This document shows positions 9,469-16,985 of a DNA stretch of 41,173 nucleotides, one piece after another (position 1 is the stretch's first letter; each line of letters begins with the position of its first letter). Location of the stretch: contig CALQCC020000039.1 in the NCBI GenBank assembly GCA_943328975.2, forward strand, positions 1 to 41,173. The letters are read 5' to 3'. Made by a program: the position numbers and the translations under genes. The stretch is from Bordetella parapertussis. GTDB taxonomy: Bacteria; Acidobacteriota; Terriglobia; Bryobacterales; Bryobacteraceae. The notes beneath the pieces were generated by a model, which saw nothing but the letters and a program-made list of their open reading frames with translations, was not told the origin of the DNA and did no database searches.

Positions 9469-10323
9469 ATGGACTTATCTAGCCTAATAACTGCCATCGC
9501 TTCGATTCCGGACGTAATCTGGGCAGCCGTCATTGCTTCTTTACTGACACTTGGCGGGGTGCTCCTGACGAACCGCGGATCCTCCAAACGGTTGAGGATG
9601 CAGCTCAATCACGATTCAGCGCAGCGCGACCGTGAGCGACAGATGGCGTTGCGCAGGGACGTCTATCTGCCCGCAGCCGAAAGTGTTACCCGACTCCAGG
9701 CACTCCTAGGTTCCCTCATCGACCTGCGTACCCCGGATGAGAATTTGAGCCGCGAGTCGACCACGCACATTGCAGTGATCAGCAAAATCTCTGTCATAGG
9801 ATCGATCAAGACAGTGGCGGCTGTCTCCGCGTTATTGAATGAGTTCAACTCCGCCTTCCTCGATCTATCCTTCCATCGCATCATCCTTATTGAGCGGCAA
9901 AAGACAATTGACCAGCTAGCGCGATCGTTGGAAACGTTTAGAGCGGCAAGACTCCAGTGGCCGGATGCTTTGAAAGATTTAGAATCTACACCAGACCCGG
10001 GAAATTCAGATCTGCGGAAGATTCTGTATGACGGCATTCTTGAGTCTGCACAACTCTACAAGGATGAGTCAAAACAGCTTGATGTGCTACAGGCCGATCA
10101 AAATAAGGAATCGCTGGAACTGCTAAGTCTTTGCAGAGATCTTGCGTTCAAGGTTGCAGAGTTAGGCCCACCTGCTCTTTTTGCCGCGCGCGAAGAGATA
10201 GAACTGCCCCTGCCGCAGGAAGAATACATGAAGATCCAGACGGCTAGTTTGCAGAAAAATAAAGCACTGTTCGATGCTTTTCGGAAACGAGTTGAGGACT
10301 TCGCTAGGTCCTACGATCAATAG
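9469..10323 (+). CDS. Hypothetical membrane-anchored protein, divergent from higBA
   Basis: Unrecognised 284-residue protein. One hydrophobic segment at about residues 17-35 (DVIWAAVIASLLTLGGVLL) is followed by a basic stretch and a long, mostly helical and charged region with Leu periodicity. This suggests an N-terminal anchor and a cytoplasmic coiled-coil-like body. No catalytic motif is evident. Base composition is visibly less GC-rich than the flanking core genes. With the adjacent higBA pair this suggests a transferred segment. ATG 9469 lacks a clear Shine-Dalgarno; TATGCT at 9452-9457 could serve as a -10. Confidence 0.7.
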   Translation: MDLSSLITAIASIPDVIWAAVIASLLTLGGVLLTNRGSSKRLRMQLNHDSAQRDRERQMALRRDVYLPAAESVTRLQALLGSLIDLRTPDENLSRESTTHIAVISKISVIGSIKTVAAVSALLNEFNSAFLDLSFHRIILIERQKTIDQLARSLETFRAARLQWPDALKDLESTPDPGNSDLRKILYDGILESAQLYKDESKQLDVLQADQNKESLELLSLCRDLAFKVAELGPPALFAAREEIELPLPQEEYMKIQTASLQKNKALFDAFRKRVEDFARSYDQ

Positions 10324-10410
10324 CATCCTCTCGAAAGAGCAGGGTCGTAGTGACCAAACAGGAGACTCCCAGAGTGGCTGGAGACGGAAGTCTTGCCGTT
10401 CTTCTCGACG

Positions 10411-10431
10411 CGCCTAATTTTCAAATAGGCG
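10411..10431. terminator. Weak hairpin at the convergent ends of the orphan gene and rsmA
   Basis: CGCCTA (10411-10416) and TAGGCG (10426-10431) flank a 9-base AT-rich loop. The repeat overlaps the rsmA stop codon. There is no T-tract on either side, so termination is only a possibility. Confidence 0.3.
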
Positions 10432-11175
10432 GGACAGGCGCGCTAGCTCTGCCACCGATAGCTGTTCGGCGCGCAGGCGGGCTTCGGGGAGTGCGTCGAC
10501 GATTTCTTTCGGGTAGGCGGCGACCAGATTATTGCGGAGGGTTTTGCGCTTTTGCCGGAAGCAGACGCCGGCGAAGCGGAGGAACTTGGGCACGTCGGCG
10601 ACGCCGAAATCGGCTACCGGATCGCGCGGGGTGAAGCGGACTACGGCACTCTCCACTTTCGGCGGAGGCCGGAAGGCGGCGGCGGGGACCTCGAACAGGC
10701 GCTCCACGTGCGACTGGACTTGGGCGACGGCGCTCAGGTAGCCGTAGTCCCGGCTCTTGGGACCTGCGCACACACGCGTGGCGACTTCGGCTTGCATGAG
10801 GAACACGGCCTGGGTTGCGGTCTTGGTGCCGAACGTTCGCTCCAGAATCGGCGAGGTGATGTAGTAGGGAAGATTGCCCACCACGGGAGCCGGACCCCAC
10901 TGACTTAGGTCGGTTTTCAGGACATCGCCTTCGATGATGGTGAGGCGCTCGGCTGCGATCGCGTCGGCGAATTTTTGGCGCAGGTAGTGGACCAGGATGG
11001 GATCGACTTCGATCGCGATCACACGCTGCGCGCGCTCCAGCAAGGATTCGGTGAGCGCACCGCGGCCCGCACCAATTTCGATGACTAGGGGCGCGTCCTG
11101 TTCACAGGCGGCTTCGGCGATGTTATCTAGAACAGATTTACGAGCCAGGAAATGCTGGCCAAGGCGTCTTCCCAC
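10414..11175 (-). CDS. rsmA: 16S rRNA dimethyladenosine transferase RsmA (KsgA)
   Basis: SAM-dependent methyltransferase that dimethylates two adjacent adenines in helix 45 of 16S rRNA late in 30S assembly. It has 253 residues. RRLGQHFL at 3-10, the SAM loop VIEIGAGRGALT at 31-42 and the catalytic NLPYYI at 101-106 are all present. The start is GTG 11175. A Shine-Dalgarno-like AAGGGA overlaps the stop of the upstream anti-sigma gene, which ends 10 bases before. It therefore appears to be the third gene of the ECF sigma unit, an unusual home for ksgA. Confidence 0.96.
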   Translation of the reverse strand: MGRRLGQHFLARKSVLDNIAEAACEQDAPLVIEIGAGRGALTESLLERAQRVIAIEVDPILVHYLRQKFADAIAAERLTIIEGDVLKTDLSQWGPAPVVGNLPYYITSPILERTFGTKTATQAVFLMQAEVATRVCAGPKSRDYGYLSAVAQVQSHVERLFEVPAAAFRPPPKVESAVVRFTPRDPVADFGVADVPKFLRFAGVCFRQKRKTLRNNLVAAYPKEIVDALPEARLRAEQLSVAELARLSRLFEN

Positions 11176-11185
11176 GTGGCGGGCG

Positions 11186-11785
11186 TTATCCCTTCACGTC
11201 GATGCGGCTGGAACTCAACCACAGGCGGATCTTGCTGGGGGTCGGCTGGCCGAAGGAGGTCGCGGGAACAAAGGTGGTTTGGAACACCAGCAGGTTTTCC
11301 AACTTCCGCCGGGAGTTTGCATCGGGCATATAGCCGGTGCTGAGGATCGTGTAGTCCACCATGCGTCCGCTGTGATCCAGCGCCACGTCCAACACAACAT
11401 CTTCTCCGGCGGTACCGATCGAGGAGAAGCCCTTCACCCGAGCTTCCGTGCTCAACTGAGTGGGAACGTCGGTGCCCGTGCGCGCAAAGGCCGGATACGC
11501 CGGCACCACCCACAGATTGAATAACGTTACGGCGGAAAACACGCCACCGGCTACCGGAACGGCCAGCGGTCGCATCACATTTTCGATTGCCATGTGTGCG
11601 CGACCGGCCCAACTCTTTAGTTGCGTCCGCCAAGTGAGGTGGGTTGCTGCACGTTCCCGTTCGCGGGATGCCAGCACGCGCAAGCGCGTCGTCATCCCAG
11701 AAGGAGCGCTGGCGCGCGGAAGACTCCGCAATGCATGTGTCAATACGTGGTCGTTTTCCAGAATCTGACGAAGATCTTGGCTCAT
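11186..11785 (-). CDS. Putative anti-sigma factor with a periplasmic TonB-C-like domain
   Basis: It has 199 residues. A charged cytoplasmic part (1-70), one membrane segment at about 73-97 and a periplasmic C-terminal domain follow in order. Residues 125-192 (EDVVLDVALDHSGRMVDYTI, then RRKLENLLVFQTTFVPAT) resemble the TonB C-terminal fold. The ATG overlaps the sigma factor stop by four bases, the standard arrangement for a cognate anti-sigma. No ZAS zinc motif (HxxxCxxC) is present. The anti-sigma role is inferred from topology and position. Other single-pass TonB-C-like proteins are an alternative. Confidence 0.6.
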   Translation of the reverse strand: MSQDLRQILENDHVLTHALRSLPRASAPSGMTTRLRVLASRERERAATHLTWRTQLKSWAGRAHMAIENVMRPLAVPVAGGVFSAVTLFNLWVVPAYPAFARTGTDVPTQLSTEARVKGFSSIGTAGEDVVLDVALDHSGRMVDYTILSTGYMPDANSRRKLENLLVFQTTFVPATSFGQPTPSKIRLWLSSSRIDVKG

Positions 11786-12483
11786 ACTGAGTGCCCTTTG
11801 TGCGTCGCGAAACGCGGGATAGTACCGGTTGCTCTAGACTCGGACGGGGTAGCCAAAGATAACAACTCCTTGCGTAAGGCTTCGCGGCCTCGCAAGATAC
11901 GGGACTTTACTGTTCCTAACGAGATTTCCAAGATTTCGGCGATCTCGTCATAACTCAACTCTTCCACTTCACGTAGCACCAACGCGGTGCGATACGTAGT
12001 GCTGATCCGTTTCAAACCCTCTTCCACCATCGCCTGGACTTCACGATCCAGGGCAGCTTCGTAGGGGCCGGGCGCCGGGTCCGGCAGCAAGTCGCCGATA
12101 CCGTGCGCTTCCGAGGGCTGGGGGTCCAGCCCCACTTCCTTGCCGCGATGCCGCCCGAACCAGCGTTGCTGATTGCGAGCCTCATTCACCGCGATCCGGT
12201 AAATCCAAGTCTTGAGAGAACTGTCGCCGCGGAAACTGGTGATGTTCCGGAACACTTTGAGGAACACATCCTGCACCACGTCGGGAGCGTCGGCGGAATC
12301 CTCCAATAGGCGGCTGACTACGCCAAACACCGGCTGTTCAAAGCGCAGGATCAGCGCCTCATAGGCGGCTTCGTCCCCGGCACGCAGAGAGCTGGCCAAG
12401 ACGCGATCCTCAGCCCATGCCCCGTCGGCCGGGATTCCGGTGCTGACTAATTCGGTATGAAAGGTAACCGCTGTATCGGCCAT
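11782..12483 (-). CDS. RpoE-like ECF sigma factor
   Basis: Extracytoplasmic-function sigma factor that directs RNA polymerase to stress or envelope promoters. It has 233 residues. Region 2 is at about 37-108 (DAPDVVQDVFLKVFRNITSF, SLKTWIYRIAVNEARN) and region 4 at about 150-206 (ELSYDEIAEILEISLGTVKS). Residues 109-149 form the linker, and a short unconserved C-tail follows. A match to the sigma-E type promoter (GGAACTT, 16 bases, GTCT) lies right upstream, so it probably controls itself. The next two genes are a putative anti-sigma and rsmA. Confidence 0.94.
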   Translation of the reverse strand: MADTAVTFHTELVSTGIPADGAWAEDRVLASSLRAGDEAAYEALILRFEQPVFGVVSRLLEDSADAPDVVQDVFLKVFRNITSFRGDSSLKTWIYRIAVNEARNQQRWFGRHRGKEVGLDPQPSEAHGIGDLLPDPAPGPYEAALDREVQAMVEEGLKRISTTYRTALVLREVEELSYDEIAEILEISLGTVKSRILRGREALRKELLSLATPSESRATGTIPRFATHKGHSV

Positions 12484-12516
12484 TGGGTTTTGCCCACTTT
12501 CACTCTACATCAATAG

Positions 12517-12543
12517 AGACACCGGGCGGCTATGCCAAGTTCC
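12517..12543 (-). promoter_or_regulatory. ECF (sigma-E type) promoter in front of the ECF sigma gene
   Basis: On the minus strand: GGAACTT (12537-12543), a 16-base spacer, then GTCT (12517-12520). Both boxes and the spacing match the known RpoE-type consensus. The start codon of the sigma gene is 34 bases downstream of the -10. The element sits between the PIN gene end (12547) and the sigma start (12483). Confidence 0.6.
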
Positions 12544-12546
12544 CTA

Positions 12547-12903
12547 CTATTTCTGCGAGGAGTCCGCCGGAGTCAGGATCTGGACCCCGTGAAATGGGTG
12601 CAGATGAAGAAGATCCAGATCCCCGGTAATGATTGTCGCAGCCGAGCCGTTCACCGCCGCCTCCAGAACGTGGTTGTCACGAGGATCGCGGCAAGCGACG
12701 ACCGGGATTCTAGTGACCACCACCTTACCGGCTTCCACAAACTGCTTCAGGTAGAGTTCGCGCGTTCGCCGTTCCAAGTAGCGGTCGAACTTTGGGCGAT
12801 AGAGGACCTGGGTAAGTTCCAGCAGCATGTCGCGGTTGAAGACTAACTCGGCCGAGTCAAGCGCCTTCAAATACGCTAGGCCCGGAACCGATCCCGGCCT
12901 CAA
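12547..12903 (-). pseudogene. PIN-domain ribonuclease (COG1569-like) lacking its N-terminal strand
   Basis: The 118 residues match the middle and end of stand-alone PIN toxins: LVFNRDMLLELTQVLYRPKFD, then VVACRDPRDNHVLEAAVNG, and IITGDLDLL. The first strand with the invariant catalytic Asp (the DTN segment) should precede RPGSVPGLA but is absent. Reading upstream in this frame gives no such motif, and the other two frames do not supply it either. The first available start is TTG 12903. Probably an inactive remnant; no partner antitoxin is next to it. Less likely, a functional short form. Confidence 0.6.
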
Positions 12904-13019
12904 CTGTGCGCATATGTAAGGGCGTGACGATCGACGTTGTACCCGTGTCCCGATTTTCCGCGTCAGACGTAACAGGGACTCTGGACCGCTATTATTGTTA
13001 CTGGCGCCCTAACTTCTTT

Positions 13020-14918
13020 ATGACACGATTTCTGCGAGCAGTAGCACTCCTCATGACCGCCGTGGCTGTACCGGCTTCCGCCCAGGTGTGGGATTTCACA
13101 GGCAACGGCCTGTTGAACGGGACCTACGTGTTCCGCGAGGCGATCTACGTCGCGGGCTCGACCGGCACCATATCGCGAGCCATTGTCGATTACGGCACGA
13201 TCGTGTTCGACGGGCGCGGAGGCTACAACATCTCGGCCAACAAGGTGGACTCCTCTGCTGGGGCTAGTTCTTATACACAAAAGGGCACCTACTCGATTTC
13301 CGCGAGCGGCTACGGATTCATGACCCATCCGTATGACACCGGTGTCGGGTCGCTGCACGGTGCCGTCTCCAATGGCATTTTTGTCGGGAGCGCGACGGAG
13401 GCAGGCATCAACGACATGATGATCGCGGTACCGGCCGGGTCGGCCACGAACGCGACTTTTTCCGGCAACTACACATTGGACTATTTCAATATGGGGCCTT
13501 CTGGGGCGCAGACCGAGGCCTATGACACCATCGCCCAGTTAAGTAATGTAGATGGCAACGGAAACGTGGGAACAGTACCGGTGAAGACCTACCTGGGAAA
13601 ATCCAACAGCTTGCCGGTGATTCAGAGCGAAGGCGGCGTTACCTATAGTTTCAGCAGCGGCATTGGGACGCTGAGGTTTCCATCCGTTACAAACACGCCC
13701 CTACAGGGAAATAAAGTAATGTACATTTCGCCGGACGGGAACCTGATCTTCGGCGGGTCCGCCACATCCTACGACTTCTTTGTGGGAGTCCGCCGGGCCT
13801 CTGGAACACCGCCGCGGTTGAGCGGCTTGTACTATACGGCGGCCATCAATGACGTTCCGGGAGAGTTCGACACCTTCTTCGGTGCATTCACCGCAAACGC
13901 CACGGTACAACTGGAACATCAGCGATTCCTGACAGCCACGGGCCGCCCGCAGAACTACACGGCAGCAGGCGTGCTCCCCTCTGCAGCCACGTCCGACTAT
14001 ACGGACACGCTCTCCGCAGTGGAGTACACGATTAGCCAGGACGCGAGCATCCGCATCGGCGTCGGCCAATCGCCTTACCTCGGACTACGCATCGCGGTGC
14101 GGGGGCCTTCGTTCACCAACGCGCCTGGCTCCGATCCCTACATCTTCCCTACTGGCATCGTCAACGCGGCCAGCTTCGCGCCCTTCACCAGCGGCGTCGC
14201 ACCGGGAGAGTTGGTCAGCATCTATGGAGCCAACCTCGCGAGCTCCACAGTGGTTACGCCCGGAGGCGTCCCCTTCCCTACGACGTTGGGCGGAGTGCAA
14301 GTTTTGATGAACAATCGGCCCGCGGCTCTCTACTTCGTCAGCCCCGGCCAGATCGCGGCGATCATCCCTTACGGCACCACGGAGGGCGTGGTGCAGATCC
14401 AGGTGAACCGCGGTGGAGTGACCTCGAACGCCGTCACCGAGTTCCGGTATCTGACGCACCCCGGCATCTTCTCGCAATCGCAAACCGGTGAAGGGATCGG
14501 CGCCGTGTTGCACGCGGACTATTCGCTGGTGACCGAAGCCAAGCCCGCGAAACCGGGAGAAGTGATCCAAGTGTTCTTGACTGGATTGGGTGGAGTGTTC
14601 CCCACGGTCTCCGACGGAGCGCTGGGCGGGGCCACTGCGAGCAGCTTGAATACGACGCTGCCCGGCACGGTCGGGGCGAATATCGATAACCTGACGGCGG
14701 ATGTCGCGTATGCCGGGTTGGCTCCGGGGCTAGCTGGGCTCTATCAATTGAATGTAACCGTGCCGGCTGCTGCCAGCAGTGGCAACGTCTTCCTGGACGT
14801 CGCGACAGCCGATGCATACACCTCGCAGGTCGCGTTGCCGGTAGGAACTGCGACCGCTTCGTCGGACACCGTAGTACCTCGTAAGGCCGAAGAGCGCCCC
14901 TTCGTACGCCGACGTTAG
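13020..14918 (+). CDS. Secreted protein with TIGR03437-type C-terminal domain
   Basis: The 632-residue protein starts at ATG 13020 with a clear signal peptide (MTRFLRAVALLMTAVAVPAS, cleavage after SAQ). Residues about 23-375 are Gly/Thr/Ser-rich, beta-like and unrecognised. Residues about 380-615 match the Solibacter-type repeat domain: GIVNAASF, GVAPGELVSIYGANLA, GGVQVLMNNRPAALYFVSP, LTGLGG. This domain is multiplied in Solibacter secreted proteins and its function is not known. A longer in-frame start at 12906 would bury the signal peptide and is rejected. No clear Shine-Dalgarno is seen. Confidence 0.85.
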   Translation: MTRFLRAVALLMTAVAVPASAQVWDFTGNGLLNGTYVFREAIYVAGSTGTISRAIVDYGTIVFDGRGGYNISANKVDSSAGASSYTQKGTYSISASGYGFMTHPYDTGVGSLHGAVSNGIFVGSATEAGINDMMIAVPAGSATNATFSGNYTLDYFNMGPSGAQTEAYDTIAQLSNVDGNGNVGTVPVKTYLGKSNSLPVIQSEGGVTYSFSSGIGTLRFPSVTNTPLQGNKVMYISPDGNLIFGGSATSYDFFVGVRRASGTPPRLSGLYYTAAINDVPGEFDTFFGAFTANATVQLEHQRFLTATGRPQNYTAAGVLPSAATSDYTDTLSAVEYTISQDASIRIGVGQSPYLGLRIAVRGPSFTNAPGSDPYIFPTGIVNAASFAPFTSGVAPGELVSIYGANLASSTVVTPGGVPFPTTLGGVQVLMNNRPAALYFVSPGQIAAIIPYGTTEGVVQIQVNRGGVTSNAVTEFRYLTHPGIFSQSQTGEGIGAVLHADYSLVTEAKPAKPGEVIQVFLTGLGGVFPTVSDGALGGATASSLNTTLPGTVGANIDNLTADVAYAGLAPGLAGLYQLNVTVPAAASSGNVFLDVATADAYTSQVALPVGTATASSDTVVPRKAEERPFVRRR

Positions 14919-14951
14919 GGCGTCCTTTCGCGGTCCCCAGGGGGCAGTGGC

Positions 14952-14971
14952 GCGAGCAACTCGCTTTTGTT
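14952..14971 (+). terminator. Rho-independent terminator after the TIGR03437 protein gene
   Basis: GCGAG (14952-14956), loop CAA, CTCGC (14960-14964), followed directly by TTTTGTT. The stem is short but GC-rich with a T-tract. It lies 33 bases after the stop codon. Confidence 0.6.
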
Positions 14972-14976
14972 ACAAT
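14968..14976 (+). promoter_or_regulatory. Extended -10 element just before the small Tudor-like gene
   Basis: TG (14968-14969), one base, then TACAAT (14971-14976). A start site 7 bases on (near 14983) leaves only about 5 bases before ATG 14988. There is no good -35 at the expected place, which extended -10 promoters can tolerate. The element overlaps the T-tract of the preceding terminator. Confidence 0.45.
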
Positions 14977-14987
14977 GAATTACGTCT

Positions 14988-15290
14988 ATGGCCACTAAAC
15001 CTGCATTCGCGACCGGCGCCCAAGTAGAGCACGCCAAGTTCGGTCTGGGCAGCGTGATGACGTGCAATGAAGAGCACATCTCCGTTAAGTGGGACGACCA
15101 CGGCGAGAAGAAGTTCGTTCTTGCGATCATCCTGCCGAATCTGAAGAAGAGCGATCGTCAGCCGCCTGCCGAGAAACGCCGCGCTGCTAGAACGCCGCGC
15201 AAAAAGGCCGATCCGGACGCTCCGAAGGTCCCCAAGGCCGTGAAGGCTCCCAAAGTTCCCAAGGCTCCTAAAGCCGCCGCCAAAGCGTAA
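14988..15290 (+). CDS. Small basic protein with a UvrD-C/Tudor-like module
   Basis: It has 100 residues. Residues 9-50 (GAQVEHAKFGLGSVMTCNEE, then VKWDDHGEKKFVLAIILPNL) follow the pattern of the SH3/Tudor-like C-terminal module of UvrD/PcrA helicases (GxxVxHxxFGxGxV, later a hydrophobic-strand/GxKxL ending). The tail, residues 52-100, is Lys/Pro/Ala-rich with APKVPKAVKAPK repeats, like histone H1-type tails. A nucleic-acid-binding or RNA-polymerase-contacting role is inference. tatA follows after 47 bases on the same strand. Confidence 0.75.
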   Translation: MATKPAFATGAQVEHAKFGLGSVMTCNEEHISVKWDDHGEKKFVLAIILPNLKKSDRQPPAEKRRAARTPRKKADPDAPKVPKAVKAPKVPKAPKAAAKA

Positions 15291-15337
15291 TCGCTTCCAT
15301 CCTGCGCGTGTTATCATCGACACGGGAGGGCTTACGT

Positions 15338-15889
15338 ATGTTCACACTTGGCGTGCCAGAGATGGCTGTCATTTTCATCTTGGCCCTCGTTCTGTTTGGG
15401 CCGAAGAAGCTTCCAGAACTAGGGCGGACCATCGGTAAAGCGATGACCGAATTCCGTCGCGCCTCGAATGACCTTAAAGCCACTTTCGAGCGCGAGATGC
15501 ACACCCTGGAGCGGGAATCCCAATCGATACAGACTGCCACGCGGCAAACGGCGCGCGAAATCGCGGATCACGCAAGCTACGATATCGTGCCGTCGGAAAC
15601 CATGTGGAATCCGCTGGAAGAAGTGATGAAGGAAGAGATCAACCTTGATCCCACTCCGGCTATCGAATCCGCAACCAATGTAGTGTCAGAGCAGGAACAC
15701 CCTGCACTCGTAGGCGCTTCCGAAGTATCAGGTGCCGAATCAACCCCGACCGCGGAAGTCGCCTCGACGGCGTTGCCTACTATCAAGGCAGCCACCGAGG
15801 GCACCGTTGCACGCTCCGCTTCGTTGCCTGAAGTGGCCGAAGAAGTGAACGTGAGCGAACCGGCGGCGGAACAAGTAAAGAACAGTTAA
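15338..15889 (+). CDS. tatA: Twin-arginine translocase subunit TatA/TatB
   Basis: Sec-independent translocase component that assembles with TatC to export folded proteins. It has 183 residues from ATG 15338, which follows GGGAGGG (15324-15330) at 7 bases. The short membrane helix at about 5-19, the hinge FGPKKLPELG and the amphipathic helix IGKAMTEFRRASNDLKATFE are classic. A roughly 120-residue acidic, Ala-rich tail follows and is not conserved. TatA and TatB cannot be separated from sequence alone; tatC is 6 bases downstream. An upstream in-frame start at 15308 has no Shine-Dalgarno and is less likely. Confidence 0.92.
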   Translation: MFTLGVPEMAVIFILALVLFGPKKLPELGRTIGKAMTEFRRASNDLKATFEREMHTLERESQSIQTATRQTAREIADHASYDIVPSETMWNPLEEVMKEEINLDPTPAIESATNVVSEQEHPALVGASEVSGAESTPTAEVASTALPTIKAATEGTVARSASLPEVAEEVNVSEPAAEQVKNS

Positions 15890-15895
15890 GCGCGC

Positions 15896-16936
15896 ATGGA
15901 CCAGAACAACGGCGGTGAACAGCCGCCGGATCACGACGCTCCACCGATGCGATTTCCGGACGATCCGGAGCATGGGCTGGACCCCGAAATTCAACCCCCG
16001 ATTCCGCCGCGCCTGGCCGCGGCAAAACCTATTGCGCCTGCTCCTGAACCGGAGGAGGACGACGAGGACGGCGGCATGTTGCGCATGTCCTTCATGGACC
16101 ACCTGGAAGAACTGCGCGGGCGCCTGATCAGTATCCTGGCAGGCGGCGGCATCGCGTTCCTGGTTGCCATGGCAGCCGCACTCCCGCTGTGGGATTTTGT
16201 TCAAGCCCCGCTGCGCTATGCCATCGACCAGGTCAAGGGCGATATCATCGCCATCACCCCGATGGAGATGTTTACCATCATCTGGATGAAGACCCCGATC
16301 CTGGCCTCCATTTACCTGGCGGCTCCCTGGATCATCTACCAAGTGTGGTCCTTCATCTCCCCCGGCCTCTATCCACGGGAGCGCAAGTGGGCCGCCCCTT
16401 TCATCATCATCACCGCTGGTTTGTTTGTCGCCGGCGGAGCCTTCGCCTACTTCGTGGCGTTCCGTTACGGCTTGGTCTTCCTGTTGAGCATCGGGGCGAC
16501 GTCGGGCGTCAAGGCGACCATCAGTATCGACAGCTACTTCGATCTCTTCGTGAACGTGATCCTGGGCGTGTCGATCTTGTTTGAACTGCCGGTCGTGGTG
16601 TTTTTCCTGACGCTGCTGCGCATCACTACGCCGGGCTTCCTGATCCGCAATTCGCGCTACGCGATCTTGGCGATCGTGGTCCTGGCGGCAGTCGTCACCC
16701 CCACGCCTGACCCGCTCAACCTCGCGATGTTCGCGATTCCGATGATCCTGCTGTTCTTCCTGGGTGTATTTGCCAGCTACTTGCTGGTGCTGCATCGCGA
16801 AGGCCAGAGCTTCCCGTGGAAGGCGTTCTTCATTTGGCTGGGCTCAATCCTGGCGCTGCTGGGTGCGGTGGTCGCGATCATGACCACGCAATACGGGTAC
16901 AAGCTGGTTCCGTATTCGCCGTTCGTTACCAAGTAG
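15896..16936 (+). CDS. tatC: Twin-arginine translocase subunit TatC
   Basis: Polytopic Tat receptor that recognises the RR signal peptide. It has 346 residues: about 60 acidic, Pro-rich N-terminal residues not found in most TatC proteins, then six membrane helices. Family motifs are SFMDHLEELRGRLI at about 65-78, PMEMFTIIWMKT, YPRERKW and FELPVVVFF, then TPTPDPLN. It begins 6 bases after the tatA stop, so the two are cotranscribed. Confidence 0.97.
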   Translation: MDQNNGGEQPPDHDAPPMRFPDDPEHGLDPEIQPPIPPRLAAAKPIAPAPEPEEDDEDGGMLRMSFMDHLEELRGRLISILAGGGIAFLVAMAAALPLWDFVQAPLRYAIDQVKGDIIAITPMEMFTIIWMKTPILASIYLAAPWIIYQVWSFISPGLYPRERKWAAPFIIITAGLFVAGGAFAYFVAFRYGLVFLLSIGATSGVKATISIDSYFDLFVNVILGVSILFELPVVVFFLTLLRITTPGFLIRNSRYAILAIVVLAAVVTPTPDPLNLAMFAIPMILLFFLGVFASYLLVLHREGQSFPWKAFFIWLGSILALLGAVVAIMTTQYGYKLVPYSPFVTK

Positions 16937-16946
16937 CTTAGGTCAC

Positions 16947-16972
16947 GCTGGCTCGCGCTAGCCGAGCGCAGC
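16947..16972. terminator. GC-rich hairpin between convergent tatC and the prefix-domain gene
   Basis: GCTG plus GCTCG (16947-16955) pairs with CGAGC, a one-base bulge, and CAGC (16963-16972) around a 7-base loop. There is no T-tract. Its position between two converging genes makes a bidirectional terminator plausible. Confidence 0.4.
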
Positions 16973-16985
16973 TTCAAAACCGTGG

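Noticed and set aside
12906-13019. Upstream extension of the TIGR03437 protein
   Set aside because: It would place 38 polar residues before a perfect signal peptide. The start was moved to 13020.
15740-16795. Minus-strand frame of 351 aa over tatA-tatC
   Set aside because: Highly charged Gln/Asp/Arg composition typical of the complement of a membrane-protein gene. TatC is certain on the plus strand.
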